Positions 8,567 through 16,662 of a DNA stretch of 64,000 bases are shown piece after piece (position 1 is the first letter of the stretch; each line of letters opens with the position of its first letter). Origin of the DNA: Virgibacillus halotolerans (lineage in GTDB: Bacteria; Bacillota; Bacilli; Bacillales; Amphibacillaceae). The notes beneath the pieces are model-generated. The model was not told the origin of the DNA, searched no databases, and was given only the letters and a program-made list of their open reading frames with translations. The DNA lies in the NCBI RefSeq assembly GCF_016908515.1, contig NZ_JAFBEA010000003.1, positions 415,061-479,060 of the forward strand, given 5' to 3'. A program made the position numbers and the translations under genes.

Positions 8567-9482
8567 TGGTATTCTCTCCAATCAAATCAAAGAATTTATC
8601 TTCGAGTGATACTTTTGACGCGGTTACTTGATATACAGCTACATCTTGATTCACCAACGATTTAATGATGGCGGGAATCGATTCTTTTTCACTTTGAAAC
8701 GTGAGTAGATGATCGGTAGTTTCTGCGATGATGTCATGCTGTGATTGTAATAATTCGATCGCTTTTGCAATCGGATTGACTTCCATTTGGATCTTTATTT
8801 GTTTTGACGTTGCATCTGTTGACTCATGTACAGATTGGATCGCAACAAGTTCGCCATTTTTGATAATCCCAATCCGGTCGCACATTAATTCAATTTCAGA
8901 TAATAGATGACTAGAGATGATAACCGCAACATTTTCCTCTGAAGCCAGACGACGTATGTATTGGCGTATTTCTTTAATACCAGCGGGGTCCAAACCATTC
9001 GTTGGTTCATCTAAAATAAGTACAGACGGGCTATGTAGTAATGCTTGGGCAATACCTAAGCGCTGACGCATGCCTAAAGAATATCTGCCGACTTTTTCCT
9101 TGATTGGTTTTTCGAGTCCAACAAGTTGGATGACTTCCTGTATCCGTTCCCTTGTAATACCTGGGATCATTCTGGCATAATGTTCCAGATTTTGCATCCC
9201 TGTCATAAATGGGTACATTTCTGGATTTTCAACAATGGCACCAACCTCACGAATCGCTTCTTTAAAATTGGATTTAATGCTGTTTCCTAGGATTTTCACG
9301 TCTCCTTGACTGATTTTGATTAAACCGACCATCATGCGGATAGTTGTTGTTTTACCAGCACCATTTGGTCCGATAAAACCAAATACTTCTCCTTTGTTAA
9401 TCGTAAAAGACAGGCCTTTAATAATTTCTTTCCTTCCAATTGTCTTTTTGACATCGATCAATTCCATAGCTGGTTCTGACAT
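8559..9482 (-). CDS. ABC transporter ATP-binding protein, BcrA/CcmA type
   Basis: A 307-residue ATPase with Walker A GPNGAGKT (38-45), signature YSLGMRQRLGIAQ, Walker B VLILDEPTNGLDP and the H-loop IISSHLLSEIE. The C-terminal 90 residues form the extra domain common in bacitracin- and lantibiotic-export ATPases. It pairs with the overlapping permease gene downstream. GGAGGT precedes ATG 9482 at good spacing. No two-component system adjoins it, unlike the BceAB class, so it is more likely an exporter of the BcrA type with unknown substrate. Confidence 0.9.
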   Translation of the reverse strand: MSEPAMELIDVKKTIGRKEIIKGLSFTINKGEVFGFIGPNGAGKTTTIRMMVGLIKISQGDVKILGNSIKSNFKEAIREVGAIVENPEMYPFMTGMQNLEHYARMIPGITRERIQEVIQLVGLEKPIKEKVGRYSLGMRQRLGIAQALLHSPSVLILDEPTNGLDPAGIKEIRQYIRRLASEENVAVIISSHLLSEIELMCDRIGIIKNGELVAIQSVHESTDATSKQIKIQMEVNPIAKAIELLQSQHDIIAETTDHLLTFQSEKESIPAIIKSLVNQDVAVYQVTASKVSLEDKFFDLIGENTIE

Positions 9483-9561
9483 CGTGTATGACCTCCATTA
9501 TTTCGTGCTGATTGATAATACGATTGATATCAGGAAACGTTTCATAAATCTGGAAATTCTA

Positions 9562-9600
9562 TCACAAAAAAACACACTACCTGAAAAAGTAGTGTGTTTC
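9562..9600 (-). terminator. Terminator of the YfhE-like gene
   Basis: AAACACACTAC / GTAGTGTGTTT, an 11-bp perfect stem with an 8-nt loop, followed on the minus strand by a run of Ts. Confidence 0.85.
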
Positions 9601-9630
9601 TGTTAGTCTTCGTGGTGTTAGCCATACGAA

Positions 9631-9658
9631 TTCCCATTGAATGAAGTTTCGCTTTATT
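9631..9658. repeat. Partial copy of repeat family 3 (palindrome arm)
   Basis: TTCCCATTGAATGAAGTTTC then GCTTTAT; its reverse complement matches the arm at 56953-56980 (GATAAAGTGAAACTTCATTC) with few differences. The stop codon of the next gene lies inside it. Confidence 0.6.
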
Positions 9659-9803
9659 TGGAGCCCTCATTTTTAGCTTGCTTTACCCGGGGTTTTCGAT
9701 AGCCTCCAGCGATGTCGGCTTTTTTGAATGCTTTTGTATAGTGTACTTCCTGTGCATCTGATAGTTGTTTATCCTTTGTTGGCTGATACTGTGTATTTCT
9801 CAT
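9654..9803 (-). CDS. Small YfhE-like protein
   Basis: A 49-residue basic protein whose core SDAQEVHYTKAFKKADIAGG resembles the small YfhE family of Bacillaceae. Function of the family is unknown; in B. subtilis the yfhDEF region is linked to general stress. ATG 9803 is preferred over an upstream start at 9845 because AAGGAAAGGGAAG lies 8 nt before it. A YfhH homologue is 5 kb away, consistent with a scattered yfh neighbourhood. The last codons and the stop overlap a dispersed repeat, so the natural C terminus may have been altered. Confidence 0.6.
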   Translation of the reverse strand: MRNTQYQPTKDKQLSDAQEVHYTKAFKKADIAGGYRKPRVKQAKNEGSK

Positions 9804-9849
9804 TAGATCAACTTCCCTTTCCTTACATATTGTGGTTCTACTCATCCTC

Positions 9850-9873
9850 TTCCCCTATTTTATGAAACGAAAC
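9850..9873 (-). promoter_or_regulatory. Possible sigma-B promoter of the YfhE-like gene
   Basis: On the minus strand GTTTCG, 12 nt, GGGGAA; compare sigma-B GTTTAA N12-15 GGGTAT (4/6 and 4/6). The predicted leader to ATG 9803 would be about 40 nt. A weak match, supported mainly by the family's stress association. Confidence 0.3.
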
Positions 9874-9941
9874 ATTTCACCTCACAGATAAAAATAGGTA
9901 TACTTAAAATAATAAAAATTCAAATTATATGAGGTGGCAGC

Positions 9942-11096
9942 ATGCGAGAGGTTGTAATTGTAGAAGGGTGCCGTACAGCTGTTGGCAGGAGAAAAGGAAT
10001 GTTTGCAAATTATCGATCAGATGAACTTGCTGGGGTTGTGTTAGATGATTTAATGAAAAGGGCCAAAGTGGATAAAACCGTAGTAGAAGATGTGATCCTT
10101 GGTTGTGTGACGCAAGCCGGTGAGCAGGCAGGGAACGTTGCCAGAACCGCAGCACTGATTGCTGGTTTTCCTGAACAGGTTCCAGGTGTCACGATTGATC
10201 GTCAATGTGGATCCAGTCAGCAGGCAGTCCATTTCGGTGCACAAGCCATTGCAGCTGGCGATATGGATGTTGTAATAGCTGGTGGTGTTGAACACATGAC
10301 ACGAGCACCAATGTTTTCTAACGTCGGAGAAACAAAGCCGAGCAATCAATTGACAGCTAAATATGATATCGTCAACCAGGGTATTTCTGCGGAAAAAATC
10401 GCAGCCAAGTGGGATTTCACACGGGAACAATTGGATGCGTTTTCACTAAGGAGTCACGAACGGGCGCTACTCGCCATGAAGCAGGGGCATTTTACAGAAG
10501 AAATTGTTCCTGTTGTAGTTACTGATGAGGACGGCAGAACTGCTGAAGTAGCGGAAGATGAAGGACCACGGGAAAATTCATCCATGGAATCGTTAGCTGG
10601 ATTAAAAACAGTCTTTAAAGCAGATGGCGTGATTACAGCGGGCAATGCGAGTCAAATGAGTGACGGTGCAAGTGCTGTGTTATTAATGTCCCGGGAAAAA
10701 GCGGATGCATTAGGGTTAAAGCCAAAAGCAAAAATCATCGCCCGCACTGTTGTCGGGTCAGACCCGACACTGATGCTGACGGGACCGATTGCTGCGACAC
10801 AAAAGGTCCTAGAAAAGGCTGGTTTAACGATTGAAGCAGTGGATCGATATGAAGTGAACGAAGCATTTGCCCCGGTTCCGCTTGCCTGGTTGCACGATAC
10901 TGGTGCCGATCCGGATAAGTTAAATGTAAATGGTGGTGCGATTGCACTTGGACATCCGCTTGGCGCAACCGGCACGAAGTTACTTGTTTCTTTAGTAAAC
11001 GAGCTGGAACGGATCAACGGGAAATATGGCTTATTGGCTATTTGTGAAGGCATGGGAATGGCGAATGCAACGATTATTGAGCGTTTGCACCACTAG
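9942..11096 (+). CDS. Thiolase (acetyl-CoA C-acyltransferase)
   Basis: A 384-residue thiolase that either cleaves 3-ketoacyl-CoA with CoA or condenses two acetyl-CoA. The acylated Cys89 is in DRQCGSSQQA, the active-site His is in NEAFAP and GGAIALGHPLGATG, and the second Cys is in the C-terminal motif AICEGMGMANA. ATG 9942 follows GAGGTGG. The acyl-CoA dehydrogenase gene 23 bp downstream in the same operon points to the degradative (beta-oxidation) role. It could correspond to B. subtilis YhfS, MmgA or FadA types; the exact orthologue is not certain. Confidence 0.88.
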   Translation: MREVVIVEGCRTAVGRRKGMFANYRSDELAGVVLDDLMKRAKVDKTVVEDVILGCVTQAGEQAGNVARTAALIAGFPEQVPGVTIDRQCGSSQQAVHFGAQAIAAGDMDVVIAGGVEHMTRAPMFSNVGETKPSNQLTAKYDIVNQGISAEKIAAKWDFTREQLDAFSLRSHERALLAMKQGHFTEEIVPVVVTDEDGRTAEVAEDEGPRENSSMESLAGLKTVFKADGVITAGNASQMSDGASAVLLMSREKADALGLKPKAKIIARTVVGSDPTLMLTGPIAATQKVLEKAGLTIEAVDRYEVNEAFAPVPLAWLHDTGADPDKLNVNGGAIALGHPLGATGTKLLVSLVNELERINGKYGLLAICEGMGMANATIIERLHH

Positions 11097-11119
11097 GAGC
11101 GTATACGGGGAGGAAAATT

Positions 11120-12268
11120 ATGGGAAAATATCGTTTTGAAACGGATGAACATGAATTATTCCGTACATCCTTAAGGAAATTTTTACAAAAAGAGGTAGAG
11201 CCTTTTTATGAACAATGGGAAGTTGACCGTATAATCCCGAAATCGGTATGGCTGAAACTCGGTGAAATGGGCTTCCTTTCCCCACATGTCGCGGAGGAGT
11301 ATGGTGGATTAGAACTGGATTTCAGCTACTCGGTGATTATTTTAGAGGAACTGGAGCGTGTTGGCACAAGTCTTACTGGGGTCGGTCTTCATTCAGATAT
11401 CGTCGTACCATATATCACCACTTACGGAACAAAGAAACAAAAGGAAAAATGGCTTCCCGGCTGTGTAACCGGAGAACATATCACAGCAGTTGCCATGACC
11501 GAACCTGGAACTGGTTCAGATCTGGCTAGTATCAAGACGACTGCCATTCGTGATGGAAATGATTTTATCGTCAATGGGCAAAAAACATTTATCACAAATG
11601 GTATTCAAGCTGATCTCGTTTTAGCAGTTGTCAAAACCGATTCGCAAGCGGAGCCGAAGCATAAAGGGATAAGCTTGTTAATGATTGAAGATGGGATGAC
11701 AGGGTTTTCCCGCGGTAGAAAACTAGATAAAGTAGGCATGCACGCACAGGATACCGCTGAACTATATTTTGATGACTGTCGAGTCCCGGCCGATAACTTG
11801 ATCGGGATAGAAGGCAAAGGTTTTCGCTACTTAATGGAGAAACTGCAGCAGGAACGCTTAGTTGTGGCTATTGCTGGGCAGGTGGCTTCAGAAGATATGG
11901 TAGAAATGACCTTGGACTATGTGAAATCAAGAAAGGCTTTCGGCAAGCCGATTGGAGCTTTTCAAAATACACATTTCAAACTGGCAGAAATGGCGACACA
12001 GGTTGAACTCGGCCATGCCTTTTTAGAATCAATTATCGAATCCCATATCGCAGGGGAAGATATTGTTTCAAAGGTGTCCATGGCCAAATACTGGCTGACA
12101 GACACTGCAAAGCAAATTGCCTCTGAATGCATGCAATTGCATGGTGGATATGGATATATGGAAGCCTACAAGATTGCCCGAAGGTATCGGGATGTTCCGG
12201 TAGCGGCTATCTATGCAGGTACAAACGAGGTAATGAAAACGATTATCGCAAAGAATATGGGATTGTAA
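11120..12268 (+). CDS. Acyl-CoA dehydrogenase, long-chain/LCAD-like type
   Basis: A 382-residue FAD enzyme catalysing the first oxidation of beta-oxidation (acyl-CoA to enoyl-CoA, electrons to ETF). Family signatures: AVAMTEPGTGSDLASI (about 123-138), VNGQKTFITNGI (151-162), LHGGYGYM. The usual catalytic Glu of YEGT is replaced (YAGTNEVMK, Ala366); in long-chain and isovaleryl enzymes the base is instead a Glu on helix G, matched here by Glu245 in LQQERLVVA. It is co-transcribed with the thiolase and followed by a terminator. Chain-length preference is inferred from this residue pattern only. Confidence 0.88.
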   Translation: MGKYRFETDEHELFRTSLRKFLQKEVEPFYEQWEVDRIIPKSVWLKLGEMGFLSPHVAEEYGGLELDFSYSVIILEELERVGTSLTGVGLHSDIVVPYITTYGTKKQKEKWLPGCVTGEHITAVAMTEPGTGSDLASIKTTAIRDGNDFIVNGQKTFITNGIQADLVLAVVKTDSQAEPKHKGISLLMIEDGMTGFSRGRKLDKVGMHAQDTAELYFDDCRVPADNLIGIEGKGFRYLMEKLQQERLVVAIAGQVASEDMVEMTLDYVKSRKAFGKPIGAFQNTHFKLAEMATQVELGHAFLESIIESHIAGEDIVSKVSMAKYWLTDTAKQIASECMQLHGGYGYMEAYKIARRYRDVPVAAIYAGTNEVMKTIIAKNMGL

Positions 12269-12276
12269 TGAGGTGA

Positions 12277-12308
12277 AACAGCACACTAGATGAGGTGTGC
12301 TGTTTTTT
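12277..12308 (+). terminator. Terminator of the thiolase operon
   Basis: AACAGCACAC / GTGTGCTGTT perfect stem, 8-nt loop, T-run. Confidence 0.9.
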
Positions 12309-12447
12309 GGTGGGATTTAATGGTTCATGGCTAAGTGTCAGAGGTTCATCATAACACCCCGCCACGACGCTATGAGTTGCCCCGGAAAAGGTATAAATTC
12401 CTCATTTACGGGTACAGGATAGGAAGCATGCTTGAAAGGAAGATTTC

Positions 12448-13743
12448 ATGAATCGGACGAAGTTTTGGATTGATACGAGAGATAGTTTTTGGTTTGTACC
12501 CATGATTTACAGTATTGCCTCGATCATACTTGTCTTTCTGACAAACCTAGTAGATACATGGATCATAAGCCATTTTGGAGACCAACTTCCAAAAGTACTT
12601 CTCACAGGGGAAGATGTAGCTGTTTGGCTATATGGTTCGTTGGTTACTGCAATTCTGACGATGACAACGATCAGTTTTTCTACCATTATGGTCGTATTAA
12701 CGACTTATTCCACGCAATTCTCACCAAGGACACTACAGGATTTCATGCGCAGTAGCATGACACATCAAGTGTTAGGAGTGGACTGTTTCGGGTTTATTTT
12801 CGCATTGATCAATTTGTTGCTTGTTGATAAACAACCACTGGTTACCGGACCAATAGTGATGGTTATCATTGCTGTTGTTAATTTGGCATTTTTTGTATAC
12901 TTCATCCATTATTCTTCCAGGTGGATTCAGGTGAATAATTTAGTTGGAAAGCTACGCAACGATGCCTCTAAAGTAATAACGCACGCTTATAAAAAGGAAA
13001 AATATGGCGAATATGAAGTGTGGAACGAAGATGAAATAAATAAATTGAAACGTTGGCCAAAAAAGGATATCTATGCGCCCAGATCCGGTTATGTGCAATA
13101 CATGGAGTGGGGCCATATTGTTAAATGGGCGAAGAAGTACAATTGTGTTCTCGATTTGCATGTGCAGATGGGAGATTTTATCCCAAAAGGTTTCCCCGTA
13201 ATGAGTGTCTATGATAAAAAGGAAACCATGAATATCAAAGAAGAAATTGCGGCAACGCTGGTGATTGGAAATGAGCGAACAGATATCGAGGATATAGAAT
13301 TTATGATCCAGAAGCTTGTTGAGATCGCCTTAAGAGCAATTTCACCAGCCATTAATGACCCACATACAGCGATTAATTGTATCAACCGCATCGGGACCAC
13401 ATTAAGTGAGATTGGAAGCAATTATAAAGAAATTTATTATATTTCCGATGCTAGTGGTAATTTGCGTATCTTAAATCATCCCAAAAAGTATGAGGATTAT
13501 CTGTATAAAAGCTTTTATCAGATGGTTCATTTTGCACAAGGCGATGTGTCTATTTATTATAGTTTGATAGAAGTATTATATAAATTGGCACTCGTAAGCA
13601 ATACTGCTATTCGGCAAAAGATCTGGAATTTCCATTTTTATATCATAGATACCATTGCCTGGGATAAACTGTCAGACCTAGATCATAACCATTTGCTATC
13701 CATCTATGAAAAATTGGAGGATTCTTGTAAACCTAGTCAATAA
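12448..13743 (+). CDS. DUF2254 predicted membrane protein
   Basis: A 431-residue protein of the DUF2254 family, uncharacterised. Four hydrophobic segments occupy residues about 15-165 (including MIYSIASIILVFLTNLV and TAILTMTTISFSTIMVVL), followed by a large soluble domain with the typical stretch FMIQKLVEIALRAISPAINDPHTA. ATG 12448 has GAAAGGAAG upstream. Only 9 bp separate it from the CapA-like gene, so they may be co-transcribed. No function is claimed. Confidence 0.85.
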   Translation: MNRTKFWIDTRDSFWFVPMIYSIASIILVFLTNLVDTWIISHFGDQLPKVLLTGEDVAVWLYGSLVTAILTMTTISFSTIMVVLTTYSTQFSPRTLQDFMRSSMTHQVLGVDCFGFIFALINLLLVDKQPLVTGPIVMVIIAVVNLAFFVYFIHYSSRWIQVNNLVGKLRNDASKVITHAYKKEKYGEYEVWNEDEINKLKRWPKKDIYAPRSGYVQYMEWGHIVKWAKKYNCVLDLHVQMGDFIPKGFPVMSVYDKKETMNIKEEIAATLVIGNERTDIEDIEFMIQKLVEIALRAISPAINDPHTAINCINRIGTTLSEIGSNYKEIYYISDASGNLRILNHPKKYEDYLYKSFYQMVHFAQGDVSIYYSLIEVLYKLALVSNTAIRQKIWNFHFYIIDTIAWDKLSDLDHNHLLSIYEKLEDSCKPSQ

Positions 13744-13752
13744 GGGCTATAC

Positions 13753-14964
13753 TTGCACAGGAATATGTGGAGGTGTATAGCCATATTTAATAGGCAAAGG
13801 ATATGGATATGGATTATCTTGAGCATATGTTTTATTCTAATATCTTGTTCCGCCACGGAAGAAGGAAAATACCGTGCAAACGAAAATAGAAATGTAACGC
13901 TTAAGGCAAAAAATCCAATGATAATAAAAGAAGTGAAAGAAATAACGCTTTCTGCAGTTGGAGACATTTTAATTCATGACAGGGTCTATGACGATGCAGA
14001 AACAGCAAATGGATATGACTTTATGCCGATGTTGGAGCATGTGAAGCCCTTTTTAAATGATACAATGATTACTTTCGCAAATCAGGAAACAATGATAGGT
14101 GGAGAAAAACTTGGTTTATCAGGCTATCCGGCTTTCAACAGTCCGACCGAAATTGGTGATGCATTAAAAGAAGTGGGCGTGGATGTTGTGTCAATCGCTA
14201 ACAACCACACTTTGGACCGCGGTGAAGCCGTCATTCAAGCTGCAATCAAGTACTGGGATGAAATGGACATGATGTATGTCGGTGCTTATCAGGACGAAAA
14301 GGATCGTGATACGTTACGCGTTTACGAAACAAAGGAAGGGGTTTCGGTAGCCTTTCTTGCGTATACATATGGAACAAACGGTATTAATGTACCAAAAGGG
14401 AAAGATTACTTAGTAAATTATATTGATAAAAAGTCTATCGCTAAAGCTATTGATGAAGCAAAGGAAAAAGCGGATGTAACTGTATTGAGTCTGCATTTTG
14501 GTGAAGAATACGAACGGATGCCGAACAAGAAACAAAAAGATCTCGTTCAATTTGCAGCAGATCAGGGCGTGGAAATTGTGTTAGGCCATCACCCGCATGT
14601 GTTGCAACCGATGGAATGGGTGGAAGGAAAGGCTGGCAATGAAACGTTCGTAATCTACTCTTTAGGTAATTTCCTTTCTGGACAAAAAGAACTGCATCAA
14701 CGAATTGGTGGGATAGTGAAAATGACCATCAAACAAACGACTACGGAAGAGAAAGAGACAATAGAGGTTACAGATCCGCAGTTTATGCTGACCTATGTTC
14801 ATGATGACGATGAACATAACTATGAGGTTATCCCCATGCACCAACTGACAGATGATATCCTCAAAAATAAGGACAAGCATTACAAAGAAATGCAGAAGCA
14901 CATGTCACAGTGGATGCCCGAATTGGAATTTTTGGAGGGGGATAAAAATGACGCATCGTTATAA
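13753..14964 (+). CDS. CapA-family (PgsA-like) lipoprotein
   Basis: A 403-residue extracellular protein of the CapA/PgsA family, with a calcineurin-like phosphoesterase fold: SAVGDILIHDRV, FANQETMIGG, SIANNHTLDRG, and VLGHHPHVLQPMEW. The N terminus has a hydrophobic helix ending in LISC, a good lipobox (Cys about residue 32). Members are associated with poly-gamma-glutamate capsule, but no pgsB, pgsC or capD genes adjoin, so a capsule role is unproven. The start is uncertain: the best ribosome site, GGAGG at 13770, precedes an ATA codon (13783) rather than ATG; TTG 13753 and ATG 13765 lie upstream of or at it. Confidence 0.82.
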   Translation: MHRNMWRCIAIFNRQRIWIWIILSICFILISCSATEEGKYRANENRNVTLKAKNPMIIKEVKEITLSAVGDILIHDRVYDDAETANGYDFMPMLEHVKPFLNDTMITFANQETMIGGEKLGLSGYPAFNSPTEIGDALKEVGVDVVSIANNHTLDRGEAVIQAAIKYWDEMDMMYVGAYQDEKDRDTLRVYETKEGVSVAFLAYTYGTNGINVPKGKDYLVNYIDKKSIAKAIDEAKEKADVTVLSLHFGEEYERMPNKKQKDLVQFAADQGVEIVLGHHPHVLQPMEWVEGKAGNETFVIYSLGNFLSGQKELHQRIGGIVKMTIKQTTTEEKETIEVTDPQFMLTYVHDDDEHNYEVIPMHQLTDDILKNKDKHYKEMQKHMSQWMPELEFLEGDKNDASL

Positions 14965-15283
14965 GATATATTCACATGAACAATTACAAGCTGAGGAAGA
15001 AATCCTGCAGAAAAAACTGCGAGAAGCCGAACAATTAGGGCGGCGTTCCCATGTCGCAGTAAATAAAAGGAAAATAGAAATTGTCCGATCCTATAGGTTG
15101 AATCCAGCTGACTTCAAGCCTGGCGATGTACGTGAATTGAAAGAAGAGCCGGGTCACTTTTTCAAAATTGATGAAGTGAATGGTGTCGTTGCATGGGGCT
15201 ATCGGATGGCTATAGATACTAGACGAGAAGGCATATTGATCGCCCTCCTCGGAGATCTAGCGGATGGACATAAAGATGACTAA
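14948..15283 (+). CDS. yfhH: YfhH family protein (DUF1811)
   Basis: A 111-residue soluble protein of the DUF1811/YfhH family, unknown function. Typical features are an N-terminal helical hairpin with charged residues (EEEILQKKLREAEQLG), RSYRLNPADFKPGDVRELK and the small beta domain ending GVVAWGYRM. ATG 14948 overlaps the end of the CapA gene by 17 bp, with GGAGGGG just upstream, so translation is coupled. Confidence 0.8.
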   Translation: MTHRYKIYSHEQLQAEEEILQKKLREAEQLGRRSHVAVNKRKIEIVRSYRLNPADFKPGDVRELKEEPGHFFKIDEVNGVVAWGYRMAIDTRREGILIALLGDLADGHKDD

Positions 15284-15407
15284 GGGAAGCCATGTACGCA
15301 AAACAGCTGGAAAAATAGAAATATAGTAACGTTATCATAATTCAGTGACGGCGTTTTTCTAAACAAAGGATTCCATCGACTTATGGATTCAAGATCAGGA
15401 GTACACT

Positions 15408-15435
15408 AGCCTACACAATAAGTAGGCTTTTTACG
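15408..15435 (+). terminator. Terminator downstream of yfhH
   Basis: AGCCTAC / GTAGGCT stem then TTTTTACGTTTG, about 125 bp after yfhH. Confidence 0.7.
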
Positions 15436-15514
15436 TTTGTTCGAAATATCCTATTTTGAAAGCTGATTTGCTTTTATCCGGAAGCAGGCAGGTAAGAAAA
15501 AATCCATTGGACGC

Positions 15515-15540
15515 AAAAGGGAGCCTCATTTGAGACTCCC
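15515..15540 (-). terminator. Terminator of the glutamine-rich gene
   Basis: On the minus strand GGGAGTCTC / GAGGCTCCC with loop AAAT, followed by TTTT, 15 bp after the stop codon at 15556. Confidence 0.8.
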
Positions 15541-15555
15541 ACTTTACTAGCCCAA

Positions 15556-15819
15556 TTACTGAAGGTTGTTATTTTGGACTTGCTGTGTTGCCTGTTGCAG
15601 CTGTTGTTGCGCCTGCTGGAACTGTGGATCCTGAGAAGCTGTAGCCCCAACTTGAGTTTGACAGTTTTGCAACTCTGTCAGTGCTTGTTGCACTTGCTGC
15701 TGAGCTTGCTGCAGCTGTTGCGGGTCTGCACTTGCTTGTGCTTGTTGAACAGCCTGTTGTGCAGCCTGCGCTTGTTGCACAGCTTGTTGGATTTGTTGTT
15801 GCGCATTTTCTTGCGCCAT
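15556..15819 (-). CDS. Glutamine-rich small helical protein, unknown
   Basis: An 87-residue low-complexity protein of about 40% Gln with Ala, Val and Leu: repeated AQQAVQQAQ-type words throughout, one Cys (LQNCQTQ) and no membrane helix or signal peptide. The spacing of hydrophobic residues suggests one long amphipathic helix or coiled coil. The start is ATG 15819, 8 nt after TTGGAGG. It has its own terminator and a 340-bp upstream region, so it is a real single-gene unit. It recalls the Gln-rich small spore proteins (gamma SASP) in composition only; the sequence motif of that family is absent. Function unknown. Confidence 0.65.
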   Translation of the reverse strand: MAQENAQQQIQQAVQQAQAAQQAVQQAQASADPQQLQQAQQQVQQALTELQNCQTQVGATASQDPQFQQAQQQLQQATQQVQNNNLQ

Positions 15820-16176
15820 AATAATAACCTCCAAATATTTTTTGAGCTGAACGCTCTATGTAATAGATTGTCACGGATTTGACAAGTTATACATATATTT
15901 TGTATATTTATTGTGTTTGGGCGTTTATAGTCAGTGAGGAATTTTAAGTATTGAAGGTATCCGAAAAAAAGCATTCGGACTTATCTAGTGGTTAGTTAGG
16001 ATATTCAATTATAAATCATTAGCAACACCCTAAAGCTTTCACATAATTATAAATATATGACTCGTAAATCACAGCCATAAAGTGCCATAATAGAAAAGGT
16101 AACTTTTTTATTAAGCAAGGTAGTGGTTGAGCCCCCTTTCGCCGCCTTTTTATCAGGCAGATAGGAGGTGATGCAT
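15820..16176. other. Intergenic region between divergent small genes
   Basis: 357 bp, AT-rich, no convincing coding potential or repeat. It must hold the promoters of both flanking genes. GTATCCGAAAAAAAGCATTCGGAC at 15958-15981 is a small hairpin. No clear sigma-A promoter is recognised. Confidence 0.5.
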
Positions 16177-16356
16177 ATGGATTATAAAACGTTTCGTCTT
16201 ATAATCTGTCTGGCGATTGTGTATCTTATGTCTAACTGGACTCTAGATATAACGATCCTAGTCTTTCCGATTTTCTTGCAATGGAAAAAACGGAAAGAAA
16301 AAAGCTACCTTGCTTTTGTACGAAAGCAGGCAGCTAAGAAAAGTCACCACGAATAG
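16177..16356 (+). CDS. Small membrane protein, unknown
   Basis: 59 residues with two hydrophobic stretches (LIICLAIVYLM and LDITILVFPIFLQW) and a basic C terminus (KKRKEKSYLAFVRKQAAKKSHHE), suggesting a small two-segment or hairpin membrane protein with a cytoplasmic positive tail. ATG 16177 is 8 nt after the perfect ribosome site GGAGG (16164-16168); two earlier in-frame starts lie on that site. A terminator follows at 16400. No family recognised. Confidence 0.55.
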   Translation: MDYKTFRLIICLAIVYLMSNWTLDITILVFPIFLQWKKRKEKSYLAFVRKQAAKKSHHE

Positions 16357-16399
16357 TTTTTGTTCAGCCACATCTTGTGGCGTAAAAATGTTATCAATT

Positions 16400-16436
16400 G
16401 AGACGAGGATGTTGCTGCATCCTTGTCTCTTTTATT
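16400..16436 (+). terminator. Terminator after the small membrane protein gene
   Basis: GAGACGAGGATG / CATCCTTGTCTC stem with one G-T pair, then TTTTATT. Confidence 0.85.
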
Positions 16437-16662
16437 ATATGTCTTATTATGATTAAAGTATACATGAGAATGAGGCTTATTACAAACAATTCATTCATTA
16501 TGTTGTCTTAGCCCTTCAATGATCACGGCTGTATTTTATACAAAATAACCTAATTGCAGTATAAAACGCTTTTTATATAAATATCAAGTTTTTTTTGGTA
16601 TGATTACCTTGTGCTTTAAAAGACAAACATATATTTGTACATAAAAGGGGAACATACAAAAA
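16437..16662. other. AT-rich leader of the DUF368 gene
   Basis: Non-coding stretch with T-runs and TTGGTATGATTACC near 16595. No repeat copy or recognisable regulatory RNA. Confidence 0.4.

Noticed and set aside
7604..9482. Bacteriocin or lantibiotic self-immunity system
   Set aside because: Only an ABC-2 exporter pair is present; no precursor peptide, modification enzyme or adjacent sensor system is seen.
9515..9540. cre-like palindrome GGAAACGTTTCA upstream of the ABC exporter
   Set aside because: The spacing is two bases short of the cre consensus and the genes are not obviously carbon-related.
13753..14964. Poly-gamma-glutamate capsule operon
   Set aside because: Only the CapA/PgsA-like gene is present; the synthetase and other capsule genes are absent from the neighbourhood.
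15574..15882. Cys/Leu-rich frame opposite the glutamine-rich gene
   Set aside because: It is the complement of CAG/CAA repeats; the ribosome site and terminator support only the minus-strand gene.
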